The notes: generated by a model not told the origin, from the sequence alone. A stretch of DNA of 62,426 bases from Bifidobacterium margollesii (GCF_002860355.1 NZ_NMWU01000006.1:1-62426); one strand, 5' to 3'. Shown: positions 36,372 to 45,706, numbered from the stretch's first letter. Numbers and translations are program-made.

Positions 36372-38801
36372 ATGACCACCGCAACCATCACGCCGGTAGA
36401 CACCACCACCGGCATCAACTGGGACGAAAAGCGCGGCTCCACCATGCGCACCAAGCGTCTGCGCGAGCTGAGCGAGACCACGCACCCGAGCATTTCGCTG
36501 GAGCGCGCGCTCATCGAAACCGAGGTGTACAAGCAGTACGAAGGCAAGGTGCCCACGCCGGTGCTGCGCGGCATCTTCTTCAAGACGCTGATGGAGAAGC
36601 GCACGCTGTATCTGGGCGACGACGAGCTGATCGTCGGCGAGAAGGGCGTGGGCCCGCAGTCCGCGCCGACCTTCCCCGAACTGTGCTGCCACAGCCTTGA
36701 GGATCTCGACAACATGAACAACCGCGAGCATGTCTCCTTCTCGGTGACCGAGGAGCAGAAGGAGATCCAGCGCGACGTGATCATCCCGTTCTGGCAGGAT
36801 CGCGCCTCGATGACCAAGATGATGAACATGCTGCCCGAGGAGTGGCATCTGCTGTTCGAAGGCGGCATGTACACCGAGTTCATGGCCCAGCGCGGCCCGG
36901 GCCACACCGTGGCCGACGGCAAGATCTACAAGTCCGGCTATGCGGACTTCATGAAGCGGATCGACGACGAGCTCGCCGCCATCGACTACAACAACGACAT
37001 GGACGCCGAGCACAAGCAGTCCGAGCTGCAGGCCATGCATCTGGTGTGCGAGGGCATGATCATCCTCGGCCGGCGCTACGCCGCCCTGGCACGCGAGAAG
37101 GCAGCCGAATGCGACGATCCGGTGCGCCGCGAGGAGCTCGAACAACTCGCCGAGGTGTGCGACCGCGTGCCGGCCCATGCGCCGCGCACGTTCCGCGAGG
37201 CGATCCAGATGTACTGGTTCACCCACATCGGCGTCACCTCGGAGATGAACAACTGGGACGCCTACTCCCCCGGCAAGTTCGACCAGCACCTCGAGCCGTT
37301 CTACAACCGTGAGGTGGCCGCCGGCACGCTCACCCGTGAACAGGCCCGCGAATACCTGGAGTGCCTGTGGGTGAAGTTCAACAACCAGCCCGCCCCGCCG
37401 AAGGTGGGCATCACGCTGAAGGAATCCGCCACCTACACCGACTTCTGCAACTTCAACACCGGCGCACTGCGTCCGGATGGCACCTGCGGCGTAAGCGACG
37501 TGAGCTACCTGATCCTCGAGGTCATGGACGAGATGAAGCTGCTGCAGCCGAGCTCGAACGTGCAGATCAGCCGCAAGACCCCGGAGCACTTCCTGCACGA
37601 GGCCGTGAAGATCAGCCGCAAGGGCTGGGGCCAGCCGGCGTTCTACAACTCCGACGCCATCATCCAGGAGCTGCTGAACATGGGCAAGTCGCTCGACGAC
37701 GCCCGCGAGGCCGGCATCGCCTCCGGCTGCGTGGAGACCGGCACCGCCGGCAAGGAGGCCTATGTGCTCACCGGCTACCTGAACGTGCCGAAGATCCTCG
37801 AACTGGTGATGTACCGCGGCTTCGACCACTACACCAACAGGAAGATCGGCCTCGACTGCGGCGACCCGCGCGACTTCACGAGCTTCGACGAGCTCTATGC
37901 CGCGTTCGAGAGGGAGCTGAAGTACGTCACCGACATCAAGGTGGCCGGCAACAACCTCATCGAGCGTCTGTTCATGGACACGCTGCCCGTGCCGCTGCTG
38001 TCGGTGATCACCGACGACTGCATCGCCAAGGCCAAGGACTACAACTGCGGTGGCGCCCGCTACAACACAAGCTACATCCAGTGCGTGGGCATGGGCACCG
38101 TCACCGACTCGCTCACCGTGTTCAAGAAGCAGGTCTTCGAAGACAAGCGCTTCTCCATGGACGAGGTGCTCGCCGCTTGCGAGGCCGACTTCAAGGGTTA
38201 CGACGACATGTTCGACCAGGTGTTCAACCACACTCCGAAGTACGGCAACGACGACGACTACGCCGACGACGTGCTGCGCGATGTCTCCGAATCCCTGCAG
38301 AAGATCGTGGCGGGCCGCCCGACCCCGAAGGGCTCCAAGACCATCGTGGAGTTCCTGCCGACCACCTGCCATGTGTACTTCGGCCAGACGATGCTCGCCT
38401 CCCCGAACGGACGACACGAGCACATCGCCCTGCCCGACGGCATCGCACCGGAGAAGGGCGCGGACGTCAACGGCCCGACCGCCGTGATCCGCTCCGCCGC
38501 GAAGATGGACCAGCTCAAGACCGGTGGCGCGCTGCTCAACCAGAAGTTCACGCCGCAGGTGGTGGCCGGCAAGAAGGGCATTCTCGGCATGAGCGCCCTG
38601 ATCCGCAGCTACTTCGCGATGGACGGCCATCACATCCAGTTCAACGTGATCGACCGCGCCACGCTGATCGACGCGCAGAAGCATCCGGAGCAGTACAAGG
38701 ATCTCATCGTCCGCGTGGCCGGATACTCCGACTACTTCAACAATCTGGACAAGGCCCTGCAGGACGAGATCATCGCCCGCACCGAGCAGACCCTGTACTG
38801 A
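36372..38801 (+). CDS. hypD: Trans-4-hydroxy-L-proline dehydratase (glycyl radical enzyme)
   Basis: Radical dehydration of trans-4-hydroxy-L-proline to pyrroline-5-carboxylate. 809 residues. The active-site motif GCVETG has Cys453 and Glu455 (CxE), followed by GKEAYVLTGY, a signature I recall from clostridial HypD. The glycyl-radical loop RVAGYS has Gly784. Other HypD-like blocks are PTTCHVYFGQTM and GGALLNQKFTP. Pyruvate formate-lyase is excluded because it has a Cys-Cys pair. ATG 36372 follows AAGGGGAATCACCT. Product use needs ProC, not in this window. A hairpin and a palindromic repeat follow the gene. Confidence 0.9.
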   Translation: MTTATITPVDTTTGINWDEKRGSTMRTKRLRELSETTHPSISLERALIETEVYKQYEGKVPTPVLRGIFFKTLMEKRTLYLGDDELIVGEKGVGPQSAPTFPELCCHSLEDLDNMNNREHVSFSVTEEQKEIQRDVIIPFWQDRASMTKMMNMLPEEWHLLFEGGMYTEFMAQRGPGHTVADGKIYKSGYADFMKRIDDELAAIDYNNDMDAEHKQSELQAMHLVCEGMIILGRRYAALAREKAAECDDPVRREELEQLAEVCDRVPAHAPRTFREAIQMYWFTHIGVTSEMNNWDAYSPGKFDQHLEPFYNREVAAGTLTREQAREYLECLWVKFNNQPAPPKVGITLKESATYTDFCNFNTGALRPDGTCGVSDVSYLILEVMDEMKLLQPSSNVQISRKTPEHFLHEAVKISRKGWGQPAFYNSDAIIQELLNMGKSLDDAREAGIASGCVETGTAGKEAYVLTGYLNVPKILELVMYRGFDHYTNRKIGLDCGDPRDFTSFDELYAAFERELKYVTDIKVAGNNLIERLFMDTLPVPLLSVITDDCIAKAKDYNCGGARYNTSYIQCVGMGTVTDSLTVFKKQVFEDKRFSMDEVLAACEADFKGYDDMFDQVFNHTPKYGNDDDYADDVLRDVSESLQKIVAGRPTPKGSKTIVEFLPTTCHVYFGQTMLASPNGRHEHIALPDGIAPEKGADVNGPTAVIRSAAKMDQLKTGGALLNQKFTPQVVAGKKGILGMSALIRSYFAMDGHHIQFNVIDRATLIDAQKHPEQYKDLIVRVAGYSDYFNNLDKALQDEIIARTEQTLY

Positions 38802-38812
38802 GTTCCAGTCAT

Positions 38813-38855
38813 AAGGGGATGACTGACCGTTCTTCATCCGGCCAGTCATCCCCTT
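38813..38855. terminator. Hairpin after hypD
   Basis: Arms AAGGGGATGACTG and CAGTCATCCCCTT separated by a 17-base loop, starting 12 bases after the hypD stop. It ends in TTAC, overlapping the dispersed palindrome copy B. Confidence 0.7.
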
Positions 38856-38920
38856 ACTTGGTCAACCCGTTCACAAAGAGCCCGAAAAATGGCTATTCAT
38901 GAATCGATTGACCAAGTAAA
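38854..38920. repeat. Dispersed palindromic element, copy B
   Basis: About 65 bases with termini TTACTTGGTCAA and TTGACCAAGTAAAG. The interior closely matches copy C at 43662-43726 (shared CCCGTTC, CGAAAA, TCATGAA). It lies right after the hypD terminator and before the convergent tetR stop. Confidence 0.75.
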
Positions 38921-38989
38921 GGGATGGCCGAACCCTTGCGAACGAGCATCGGCTGCGACGAACGTCCGGAGCAACTCAACCGACATGGT

Positions 38990-39691
38990 TCAGCCGGCAG
39001 GCAGATCCTTGACAAGATAGTCAAGATACGCGCGGAACCGTACGGCAAGCGGTTCCCCCTCGAATCCGGCCCGCTTCTCTTCAATGCGACGATGCAGCAG
39101 ACCGGCATATCCGAACACCATAAGCTCGTTGATGATGCGTACACGATCCTCGTCCATGCCGACGCACAGCGGCCTCAGCACGAGCAGATTGCGCTCCAGC
39201 AGGGAGAACGATGAGAAGATCGGAGAAAGCGCCAGCTCTTCCGGCGCCTGCCGCTCCTCGGGAAACAGTCGATAGTACTGTTCGCAGATGTCGGTAAGCG
39301 ACTGGCTATGCGCACCGAAGAAGATGCGCTCGAACGCCTCCGGATGCCGGTCCGACACCTCGCAGAACACCTCCCAGGCGACGAAGAACCGGTCACGGTC
39401 GGTATGGCATGATGCAAGCCGCTCGGCCACGGCCTTGTTGTACAGACTCAGATATTTGAGCGACGCATAGAGCACCAGCTGATCGAGATCGCTGAAATAC
39501 AGATAGAGTGTGGCACTGTTGTACCCGGCGTCATCGGCTACGTCCCGTATGGTGACGCGATCCACGCCACGGGCTTCCATGATCCGCTGCGCCGACGAAA
39601 TGAAGGCGATCAGCGTGCGCTGACGACGCCGATCACGGCCGCTTCCACGATTCGTACCGGTTGCACGATTCGTACCGGTTGCACGAGCCAT
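38990..39691 (-). CDS. TetR-family regulator of the MFS/peptidase operon
   Basis: 233 residues with an N-terminal TetR helix-turn-helix (VTIRDVADDAGYNSATLYLYF, about residues 46-66) and a C-terminal ligand domain. The first 20 residues are a basic Thr/Asn/Gly stretch encoded by two 18-base tandem repeats (39648-39683). It is divergent from the MFS gene; the spacer holds a perfect palindrome that is a natural operator. The likely effector is a Hyp/Pro-related compound, by context only. Confidence 0.88.
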   Translation of the reverse strand: MARATGTNRATGTNRGSGRDRRRQRTLIAFISSAQRIMEARGVDRVTIRDVADDAGYNSATLYLYFSDLDQLVLYASLKYLSLYNKAVAERLASCHTDRDRFFVAWEVFCEVSDRHPEAFERIFFGAHSQSLTDICEQYYRLFPEERQAPEELALSPIFSSFSLLERNLLVLRPLCVGMDEDRVRIINELMVFGYAGLLHRRIEEKRAGFEGEPLAVRFRAYLDYLVKDLPAG

Positions 39692-39787
39692 ATGCCGACT
39701 CCCCCTTCCCCCATATTCATTATGCCTTCGTCTCGCATCGGCCGTGTAACCGTGCCTCGCATCGCGTAACCGACCGGAAACGCTTCG

Positions 39788-39801
39788 GTAATCATGATTA
39801 C
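39788..39801. promoter_or_regulatory. Palindromic operator between tetR and MFS gene
   Basis: GTAATCATGATTAC is a perfect 14-base palindrome in the divergent spacer. A related half (CTAATCATG) follows at about 39805. The surrounding AT-rich sequence fits a promoter. It is the best candidate binding site for the adjacent TetR protein. Confidence 0.6.
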
Positions 39802-39856
39802 AAACTAATCATGTTTATTAAATCATATCCATACCGCCTCATCCGGGAGGGTGAAT

Positions 39857-41320
39857 ATGAACGCCATCAAGGAACATGCCATAGGGCTCAAGCACAACAT
39901 CGTCACGCTGATCCTGCTGTCATTCGCCGGTTCGATCATCTACGGACTGCCATACTTCCGCACCTATTATTACGACGCCTATCAGCAGATGTACCACCTC
40001 ACGAACACACAGATCGGCGCGCTCGGCAGCGCATACGGTCTGCTCGGCGTCTTCTCCTACGCCATCGGCGGCATCCTCGCCGACAAGTTCGGCGCGAAGA
40101 AGCTCATGATCTTCTCGCTCACCGCCACCGGTCTCGGCGGATTCCTGCACCTGTTCATCACCGATTTCCACATGCTGGTGGCCATCTACCTGCTGTGGGG
40201 CGTCACCTCGCTGCTCACCTTCTGGCCGGCATTGATGAAGATCACCCGCATGCAGGGCACCGAAGACGAGCAGAGCCGCGTCTACGGCATCTTCGAAGGC
40301 GGCCGCGGTGTGTTCGGCGCCGCGCATCTGGCCGTCGCCACCGCGATCTTCGGATTCTTCCAGGTCAAGGCCATGCCCGCATTGGGCATCCGGTGGATCA
40401 TCGTGTTCTATTCGGTGGCCCCGCTGATCCTCGCGGTCATCTTCGCGTTCCTGATCAAGGAGCCCAAGGCCGGTGCCGCACAGGACGCAGCCGCACAGGC
40501 CTCCGCGGCAGAGGTCTCGGCCAATACCGGCACGGCCAAGGCCGACGACGCCGAGGAGTCCGCCAGGGAATCCGGTCTCACCCTGCACAGCGCACTGACC
40601 CTGCTGCGCATGCCCGCCTTGTGGCTGATCATCCTGATGGTGTTCACCACCTATTCGATCCGCATGTCGATCTTCTACTTCGCGCCGTTCTCCAGCAACA
40701 TCGTCGGCACCACCGCGGTAGTGGCCGCCATGGTTTCGGCGTGGCAGCAGTACATCCGCCCGTTCGCCGCCCCCGGAGGCGGATTCCTCGCCGACCGCAT
40801 CGGCCGCGGCAACGCCATGACCGGCGGATACATCCTCATGGGCGTGGGAACCGCACTGCTCTTCCTCGTACTGCGGATGTCCGGCACCGCACAGATGGTC
40901 ATGCTGGTGTTCGCCTGCTCGATCGTCTACTTCGGCGTCTTCTCCAACTACGGACTGCTCTACTCGTTCCTCACCGAAGGCGGCGTGCCGCTCGGCGTCT
41001 ACGGGTTCGCGGTCGGCGTGGTCTCCACGGTCGGCTACCTGCCGGAGGTGCTCTGCCCGCTGCTCGCCGGCGTGACCCTCGACAAGTATGCCGGATCGAC
41101 CGGCTACTTCATCTACTTCGGATTCATGATCGCCATGACCGTGATCGGACTGGCGCTTTCGATCCTATGGACCAACACCTTCGGCAAGCGGTACAAGCGG
41201 CAGGAGGCCGAGCGGAAGGCCCGAGAGTCCAAGGCCCGGCAATCCAGGCAGTCCGCCGCCAAATCCGACACCGTACTCGTGGCGTCGGTCTCCTCGAAAC
41301 CGGCCGTCAGCGAAGCATAA
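39857..41320 (+). CDS. MFS transporter, candidate (hydroxy)proline or peptide-product importer
   Basis: 487 residues from ATG 39857 (GGGAGG six bases upstream; GTG 39851 is too close to that site). Twelve hydrophobic segments, with the MFS loop motif GGILADKFGAKKLMI after helix 2 and GGGFLADRIGRGNAM in the second half. A long charged cytoplasmic loop is near residues 200-240, and the C-terminal tail is basic. Substrate not readable; context between HypD and a proline-type peptidase suggests Hyp, Pro or a related acid. Followed by the peptidase gene after 98 bases. Confidence 0.88.
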   Translation: MNAIKEHAIGLKHNIVTLILLSFAGSIIYGLPYFRTYYYDAYQQMYHLTNTQIGALGSAYGLLGVFSYAIGGILADKFGAKKLMIFSLTATGLGGFLHLFITDFHMLVAIYLLWGVTSLLTFWPALMKITRMQGTEDEQSRVYGIFEGGRGVFGAAHLAVATAIFGFFQVKAMPALGIRWIIVFYSVAPLILAVIFAFLIKEPKAGAAQDAAAQASAAEVSANTGTAKADDAEESARESGLTLHSALTLLRMPALWLIILMVFTTYSIRMSIFYFAPFSSNIVGTTAVVAAMVSAWQQYIRPFAAPGGGFLADRIGRGNAMTGGYILMGVGTALLFLVLRMSGTAQMVMLVFACSIVYFGVFSNYGLLYSFLTEGGVPLGVYGFAVGVVSTVGYLPEVLCPLLAGVTLDKYAGSTGYFIYFGFMIAMTVIGLALSILWTNTFGKRYKRQEAERKARESKARQSRQSAAKSDTVLVASVSSKPAVSEA

Positions 41321-41418
41321 CCGGCTCGACCCCTAGGCCGGACCGATCCATCAGCCGACTTCCGGAGCCATTCCTCAGACCATCCACATCCAACCATCGC
41401 ATGCAAAGGAGCGAAATC

Positions 41419-43539
41419 ATGACCAACGAATCAACGGTATCGGAGACAACCGATACGCAGCCGGCATCCCAAACCCCGGCGACATCCCCAGCCCCGGCGA
41501 AGCGGGTGCTCGACAAATCCGACTTCCCCTACGATTGGGAGGTGACCGAAAACATCTGGGTGCCGATGAAGGACGGCACGCGGCTTTCCGCCCGCCTGTG
41601 GATGCCGAAGACCGACAAGCCGGTGCCCGCGATCATGGAGTACATCCCCTACCGCAAACGCGACGGCATGCGCGGCCGCGACGAGCCGATGCACGGCTAT
41701 TTCGCCGGTCACGGATACGCCGTGGTGCGCGTGGACATGCGCGGCGCCGGCGAATCGGACGGTCTGCTCAGGGACGAATACCTGCAGCAGGAGCAGGACG
41801 ACGCCGTGGAGTCGATCGACTGGATCAGCCGCCAGCCGTGGTGCGACGGCAACGTGGGCATGATGGGCAAGTCGTGGGGCGGATTCAATTCGCTGCAGGT
41901 GGCCGCGCTGCGACCGCCGGCACTGCGCGCGATCATCTGCGTGGGATTCACCGACGACCGGTTCAATCAGGACATCCACTACAAGGGCGGATGCCTGCTC
42001 AACGACAACTTCTGGTGGGGCAACATCATGCTCGCCTATCAGAGCCGTGCCATCGACTCCGACATCAAGCCGGAGACATGGAAGGAGGAGACCCTCAAAC
42101 GTCTGGACGAGATGCCGCTGTGGCCGCAGCTGTGGATGGAGCATCCCACACGCGACGACTACTGGAAGCACGGATCGGTATGCGAGGACTATTCGGCGAT
42201 CACCGTGCCGGTGTTCGCGATCGACGGGTGGGCCGACGCCTACACCAACACGGTGCTCACGCTGATGGAGGGGCTTTCCGTACCCCGCAAGGCGTGGATC
42301 GGACCGTGGGCGCATGTGTTCGCGCATGACGGATACCCGGGACCGGCCGTGAACTTCCTCGGCGAAGCGGTGAAATGGTGGGACAAGTGGCTTCGCGGCA
42401 TCGACAACGATACGATGGATGGTCCGATGGCCCGCGTGTGGCTGGAGGATGCCATGCCACCGGAAACCGTGCACCCGGTGAGCCGTGGTCGCTGGGTGGG
42501 CGTGGACTCCTGGCCGTCCGCCGACGTGACCGGCAGGGAGCTGAGCCTGACCTACGGACGTCTGCTGGATGCGGACGACGCTGCGACGGGACACGACGAT
42601 CATGAGATCGTCGAACTGTGCACGCTGCCGAATCATGGTCTGACGGCCAACGAATGGATGGGCGCCGGCGTTCCCGGCGAGAGCCCGGCCGATCAGCGGA
42701 TGGACGACGGCATGACCATGACGTTCGACAGCGGCGTGCTGAGCGACGACGTGGAGATTCTCGGCTACCCGCGCTTCGACGTGAAGCTTTCCAGCGACAA
42801 GCCGGTGAGCATGCTGTTCGCGCAGCTTTCGGACGTCGCTCCCGACGGTGCGGTGACCCGAGTCTCCTACGGGGTGATGAACCTCACGCATCTTCAGGGG
42901 CAAAACACCATCGTCGAGCTCACGCCGGGCGAGACGGTGGACGCCTTCGTGAGGCTGGACGTATGCGCGCACCGCTTCCCCAAGGGGCATCGCATCCGCC
43001 TGTCGCTGGCGAATTCGTTCTGGCCGATGTTCTGGCCATCGCCCGAACTGGCGACCCTGTCGCTGGATCTGAGCAGCGCGAAGCTCACCTTGCCCGTCTT
43101 CACGGGCAAGGACTGCGAGGGGCCGGACCCGGATGCGCAATGCGCGCCGCTCACTCCCACCACCGTGCTTTCCCCCGGCCATGTGGATCGCACGATCACC
43201 TATGATCTGGTCAACGATTCGTGGACCTCGATCACCGATGGCGTGGGCGGCGTATTCGGCGAGGGCGTGTACCGCTTCGACGACATCGGCACCGTGGTGG
43301 AGCATAACCTCAAGCGCGAGCTCACCCTGTCGAACAAGGATCCGCTCTCGGCGAAGTACACGATCACCCAGAAGATGAGGAACGGCCGCGAAGGCTGGCT
43401 CACCGACGCCGACATCGTCGTCACCCAGACCTCCGATCGGGACTTCTTCTATCTCAAGGGGTTCATGACCGTGAAGATCAACGGCGAGGAATCATTCCAC
43501 CGCGATTGGGACGAGAAGGTCCCCCGCCGGGGACTGTAA
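41419..43539 (+). CDS. CocE/NonD-family S15 serine peptidase (X-prolyl dipeptidyl peptidase-like)
   Basis: 706 residues, no signal peptide, so cytoplasmic. The alpha/beta-hydrolase nucleophile is Ser152 in MGKSWGG; the acid is probably the Asp in IDGWADAYTNTV and the base the His in GPWAHVFAHDG. The C-terminal third is the jelly-roll domain shared with X-Pro dipeptidyl peptidases. ATG 41419 has AAAGGAG at good spacing. Family members hydrolyse X-Pro peptides or esters such as cocaine. Next to HypD and a transporter, release of Pro/Hyp from short peptides is the simplest role, still inferred. Confidence 0.88.
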   Translation: MTNESTVSETTDTQPASQTPATSPAPAKRVLDKSDFPYDWEVTENIWVPMKDGTRLSARLWMPKTDKPVPAIMEYIPYRKRDGMRGRDEPMHGYFAGHGYAVVRVDMRGAGESDGLLRDEYLQQEQDDAVESIDWISRQPWCDGNVGMMGKSWGGFNSLQVAALRPPALRAIICVGFTDDRFNQDIHYKGGCLLNDNFWWGNIMLAYQSRAIDSDIKPETWKEETLKRLDEMPLWPQLWMEHPTRDDYWKHGSVCEDYSAITVPVFAIDGWADAYTNTVLTLMEGLSVPRKAWIGPWAHVFAHDGYPGPAVNFLGEAVKWWDKWLRGIDNDTMDGPMARVWLEDAMPPETVHPVSRGRWVGVDSWPSADVTGRELSLTYGRLLDADDAATGHDDHEIVELCTLPNHGLTANEWMGAGVPGESPADQRMDDGMTMTFDSGVLSDDVEILGYPRFDVKLSSDKPVSMLFAQLSDVAPDGAVTRVSYGVMNLTHLQGQNTIVELTPGETVDAFVRLDVCAHRFPKGHRIRLSLANSFWPMFWPSPELATLSLDLSSAKLTLPVFTGKDCEGPDPDAQCAPLTPTTVLSPGHVDRTITYDLVNDSWTSITDGVGGVFGEGVYRFDDIGTVVEHNLKRELTLSNKDPLSAKYTITQKMRNGREGWLTDADIVVTQTSDRDFFYLKGFMTVKINGEESFHRDWDEKVPRRGL

Positions 43540-43561
43540 GTCCCCGCTTCAGTCTTCTGGA

Positions 43562-43597
43562 TTATAGGCCAGAATGTGTGTCTGTTTTGGCCTATAA
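43562..43597. terminator. Hairpin after the S15 peptidase gene
   Basis: Arms TTATAGGCCA and TTGGCCTATAA about 15 bases apart, 22 bases after the stop. Confidence 0.65.
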
Positions 43598-43621
43598 CCC
43601 GGTTTTCTTCTCTGGAACTGA

Positions 43622-43659
43622 ATGCGCCTCTGCTCCTGACGTAGGGAGTAGAGGCGCAT
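43622..43659. terminator. Second hairpin downstream of the S15 peptidase gene
   Basis: Arms ATGCGCCTCT-CTCC and GGGAG-AGAGGCGCAT, followed by CTTTA. It directly precedes palindrome copy C, as the hypD hairpin precedes copy B. Confidence 0.65.
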
Positions 43660-43661
43660 CT

Positions 43662-43726
43662 TTACTTGGGTCAGCCCGTTCGCCACCAGCTCGAAAACGG
43701 GTACTCATGAACGGGCTGACCAAAAT
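43662..43726. repeat. Dispersed palindromic element, copy C
   Basis: Termini TTACTTGGGTCAGCCCGTTC and GAACGGGCTGACCAAA, so the palindrome arms here are about 16 bases. The interior matches copy B. Confidence 0.75.
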
Positions 43727-43783
43727 GAACTTAACCGCGAAGCATCATCAAAGACCATCACGGGAACAGGAATTCTGTTTCAA

Positions 43784-44938
43784 TCACTGACTGACTTGCA
43801 TGATACGAGCAGTCACACTCGGTATGGTGATGTCACCTCCCAGCGAAGATTGGTATGTGATGGTTCCCTGTGAAGTCCCCCATATATCAACAATGTCGTT
43901 CTTAAGGATACGGCTGTCCGCACTTGTCCTCACATACATCACATAAATTACGTGATCACTGTCCCAATTACCATAATCATCCTGCTGAACACTTACACGA
44001 TACTGGGATACAGTATCGTCTTCTATAACTTGTACAACTTTGCCATGTAAATGCACGCGCTTACCCGTATTTGCCTGAGGATTACGTGCCAGTTCATCGA
44101 ACGGGATGTTTTGTGTGGATGATTTGAACTGATCGTCACTTTCCTCGACCGTCACGGAAAACTCCGCTTCACGGCCTTCATAAATCACTGTGAACTTTTG
44201 TGTCTTACCTGCTTCCAATTTTCCGGGATTCTTTACTTTATAGCCTTCGGCAATGGTCTTCGTACTGCCATCGGAATACTCACCAGTTACAGAGATTCCT
44301 GTTGTCATATCGTTAATCTCGGTTCCGGCCTTCGTACTACCAGAGTATTCCACACTGATAGATTCGAGAGTCACTTTCTCTTTTTCAGCAGTCTTCGGAT
44401 TTTCGGTTTCCTGCCGTTGTTGTTGCTGCGTGGATTGAGATGAAGCCTGCGAGGACGATTCATCGGTCATCTCTATAACCCCAGCAACAATGAAGAGTAA
44501 AACGAAGAAGCCAACGACAGCACTTGCAACCAAGGACAGCACAAACTGCCAGACTTTCAACGTAATTGTCTTTGCATGTTTGCCGGCAGGAGGCTGCGAA
44601 TATTGAGATGAAAACTGCAGTGGGTACTGATTCGGTGCTTGTTGCTGCGGGTATCCGTTGGACTGAGGATACATGGGATCCTGCCTCATCTGCTGATACT
44701 GCACCGTAGGAGCGTGTTGTCCATATTCAGGTTCAGACTGCTGAGTATCGGACATGCCCGAAGCGGAGACAGGAATCTCCGCTTGGCTCACCGTCTGCTG
44801 AGAAACATTCTGCTGAGAAACATCTGGAATTCTTTCTGTAGGATTACTCGTTTGTAACGGAGTCGACTGAGAAACCTGACCTTTCTTTCCCGAACCACTG
44901 TCATCCATATTGACCACCGGATTCTTCATCTCACCCAT
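43784..44938 (-). CDS. Membrane-anchored protein with Ig-like and OB-like C-terminal regions
   Basis: 384 residues from ATG 44938 (GGAG five bases upstream). Residues 1-125 are a Gln/Ser/Pro-rich disordered segment, 130-154 a single membrane helix, and the rest is probably extracellular. First comes an Ig-like module (VTLESISVEYSGSTKAG ... VTGEYSDGSTKTIAEGYKVK), then a region near the end (GKRVHLHGKVVQVIEDDTVS) that looks like an OB-fold. The gene is much AT-richer than its neighbours, pointing to recent acquisition. Function unknown. Confidence 0.8.
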   Translation of the reverse strand: MGEMKNPVVNMDDSGSGKKGQVSQSTPLQTSNPTERIPDVSQQNVSQQTVSQAEIPVSASGMSDTQQSEPEYGQHAPTVQYQQMRQDPMYPQSNGYPQQQAPNQYPLQFSSQYSQPPAGKHAKTITLKVWQFVLSLVASAVVGFFVLLFIVAGVIEMTDESSSQASSQSTQQQQRQETENPKTAEKEKVTLESISVEYSGSTKAGTEINDMTTGISVTGEYSDGSTKTIAEGYKVKNPGKLEAGKTQKFTVIYEGREAEFSVTVEESDDQFKSSTQNIPFDELARNPQANTGKRVHLHGKVVQVIEDDTVSQYRVSVQQDDYGNWDSDHVIYVMYVRTSADSRILKNDIVDIWGTSQGTITYQSSLGGDITIPSVTARIMQVSQ

Positions 44939-45156
44939 AATCACTCCATTGCGTTAGCCAATCACCAGATATTATTACATTCGTACCTGTGTCGCGGACA
45001 ATCCCGAACCAAAACCCACACTGCTAGAGCAAAACAATGACTACTACTTCCACCATGCCACCAACTTCATCACGCTTGTCATGCTCAGATGCGACGGCCT
45101 TGACACCTTGCTACCGGAATCAGCAATCCAGCCCACAAAGAAACAACAGAAACCTC

Positions 45157-45610
45157 TCAAATAAAAGGTTTTTTCGGATGGGTTCCTGTAAGTCGAGCGT
45201 CTTGCGGAGTCGGCTGTTGATCGGCAATCGCGTCGAGGTAATCCTTGTGGTATGCGCTCAGGTCGGTGCCTTTTGGGAAAGTACTGGCGCGATAGTCCGT
45301 TGGTGTTCTCGTTGGCGCCGCGCTGCCACGGGGGTGCGGGTCGCGAAAATACACCTGCATGTCCAGTGTGGCCGAAATACGCTTGTGCAGGGCTAGGGCG
45401 TTTCCCTGTAGTCCTAGGTCAACGAGTTCCTCAGGAGCTTGGACAGGTGTTGCATTTTGCCAATGACAGCCTGCTGGACGTCGGCGTCGCGCCAGTCGGG
45501 CAAGTGCAGGAGGATCGGAACCGTGTTGATCGTTCTGCGGCCGTGCCGATCACAGGGTTCGCGCTGCGCTTCAGGCCACGGCTAACAGATGAGAGAATTC
45601 GGATTCGATG
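45157..45610 (-). pseudogene. Decayed IS30-family transposase fragment
   Basis: On the minus strand pieces of an IS30 transposase are readable in shifting frames: VIGTA-ERSTRF, then an HLPDWRDADVQQAVIGKM-like piece, HKRISATLDMQVYFRDPH, and WQRGANENTNGL-RQYFPKGT. At least two frameshifts break it, and the N-terminal part and the inverted repeats are gone. It marks the junction between the hydroxyproline and D-proline modules. The rest of the 44939-46104 gap has no gene. Confidence 0.75.
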
Positions 45611-45706
45611 AACGAGATGGACAATGAAGCCGCCTCACCGTCGAAACGGGATGTCATTGCCGACCCGCATATCCCCGCATGACTTTTCAGGATCCCGTGG
45701 ATTTAA

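Noticed and set aside
36372-38801. Pyruvate formate-lyase
   Set aside because: PFL has adjacent catalytic cysteines; this protein has a single Cys in a CxE motif and HypD-like blocks, so dehydratase fits better.
45440-45462. Apparent IS30 terminal repeat similar to the end near position 530
   Set aside because: The resemblance is short, and the segment translates as part of the decayed transposase (QQAVIGKMQHL region), so it is interior coding sequence.
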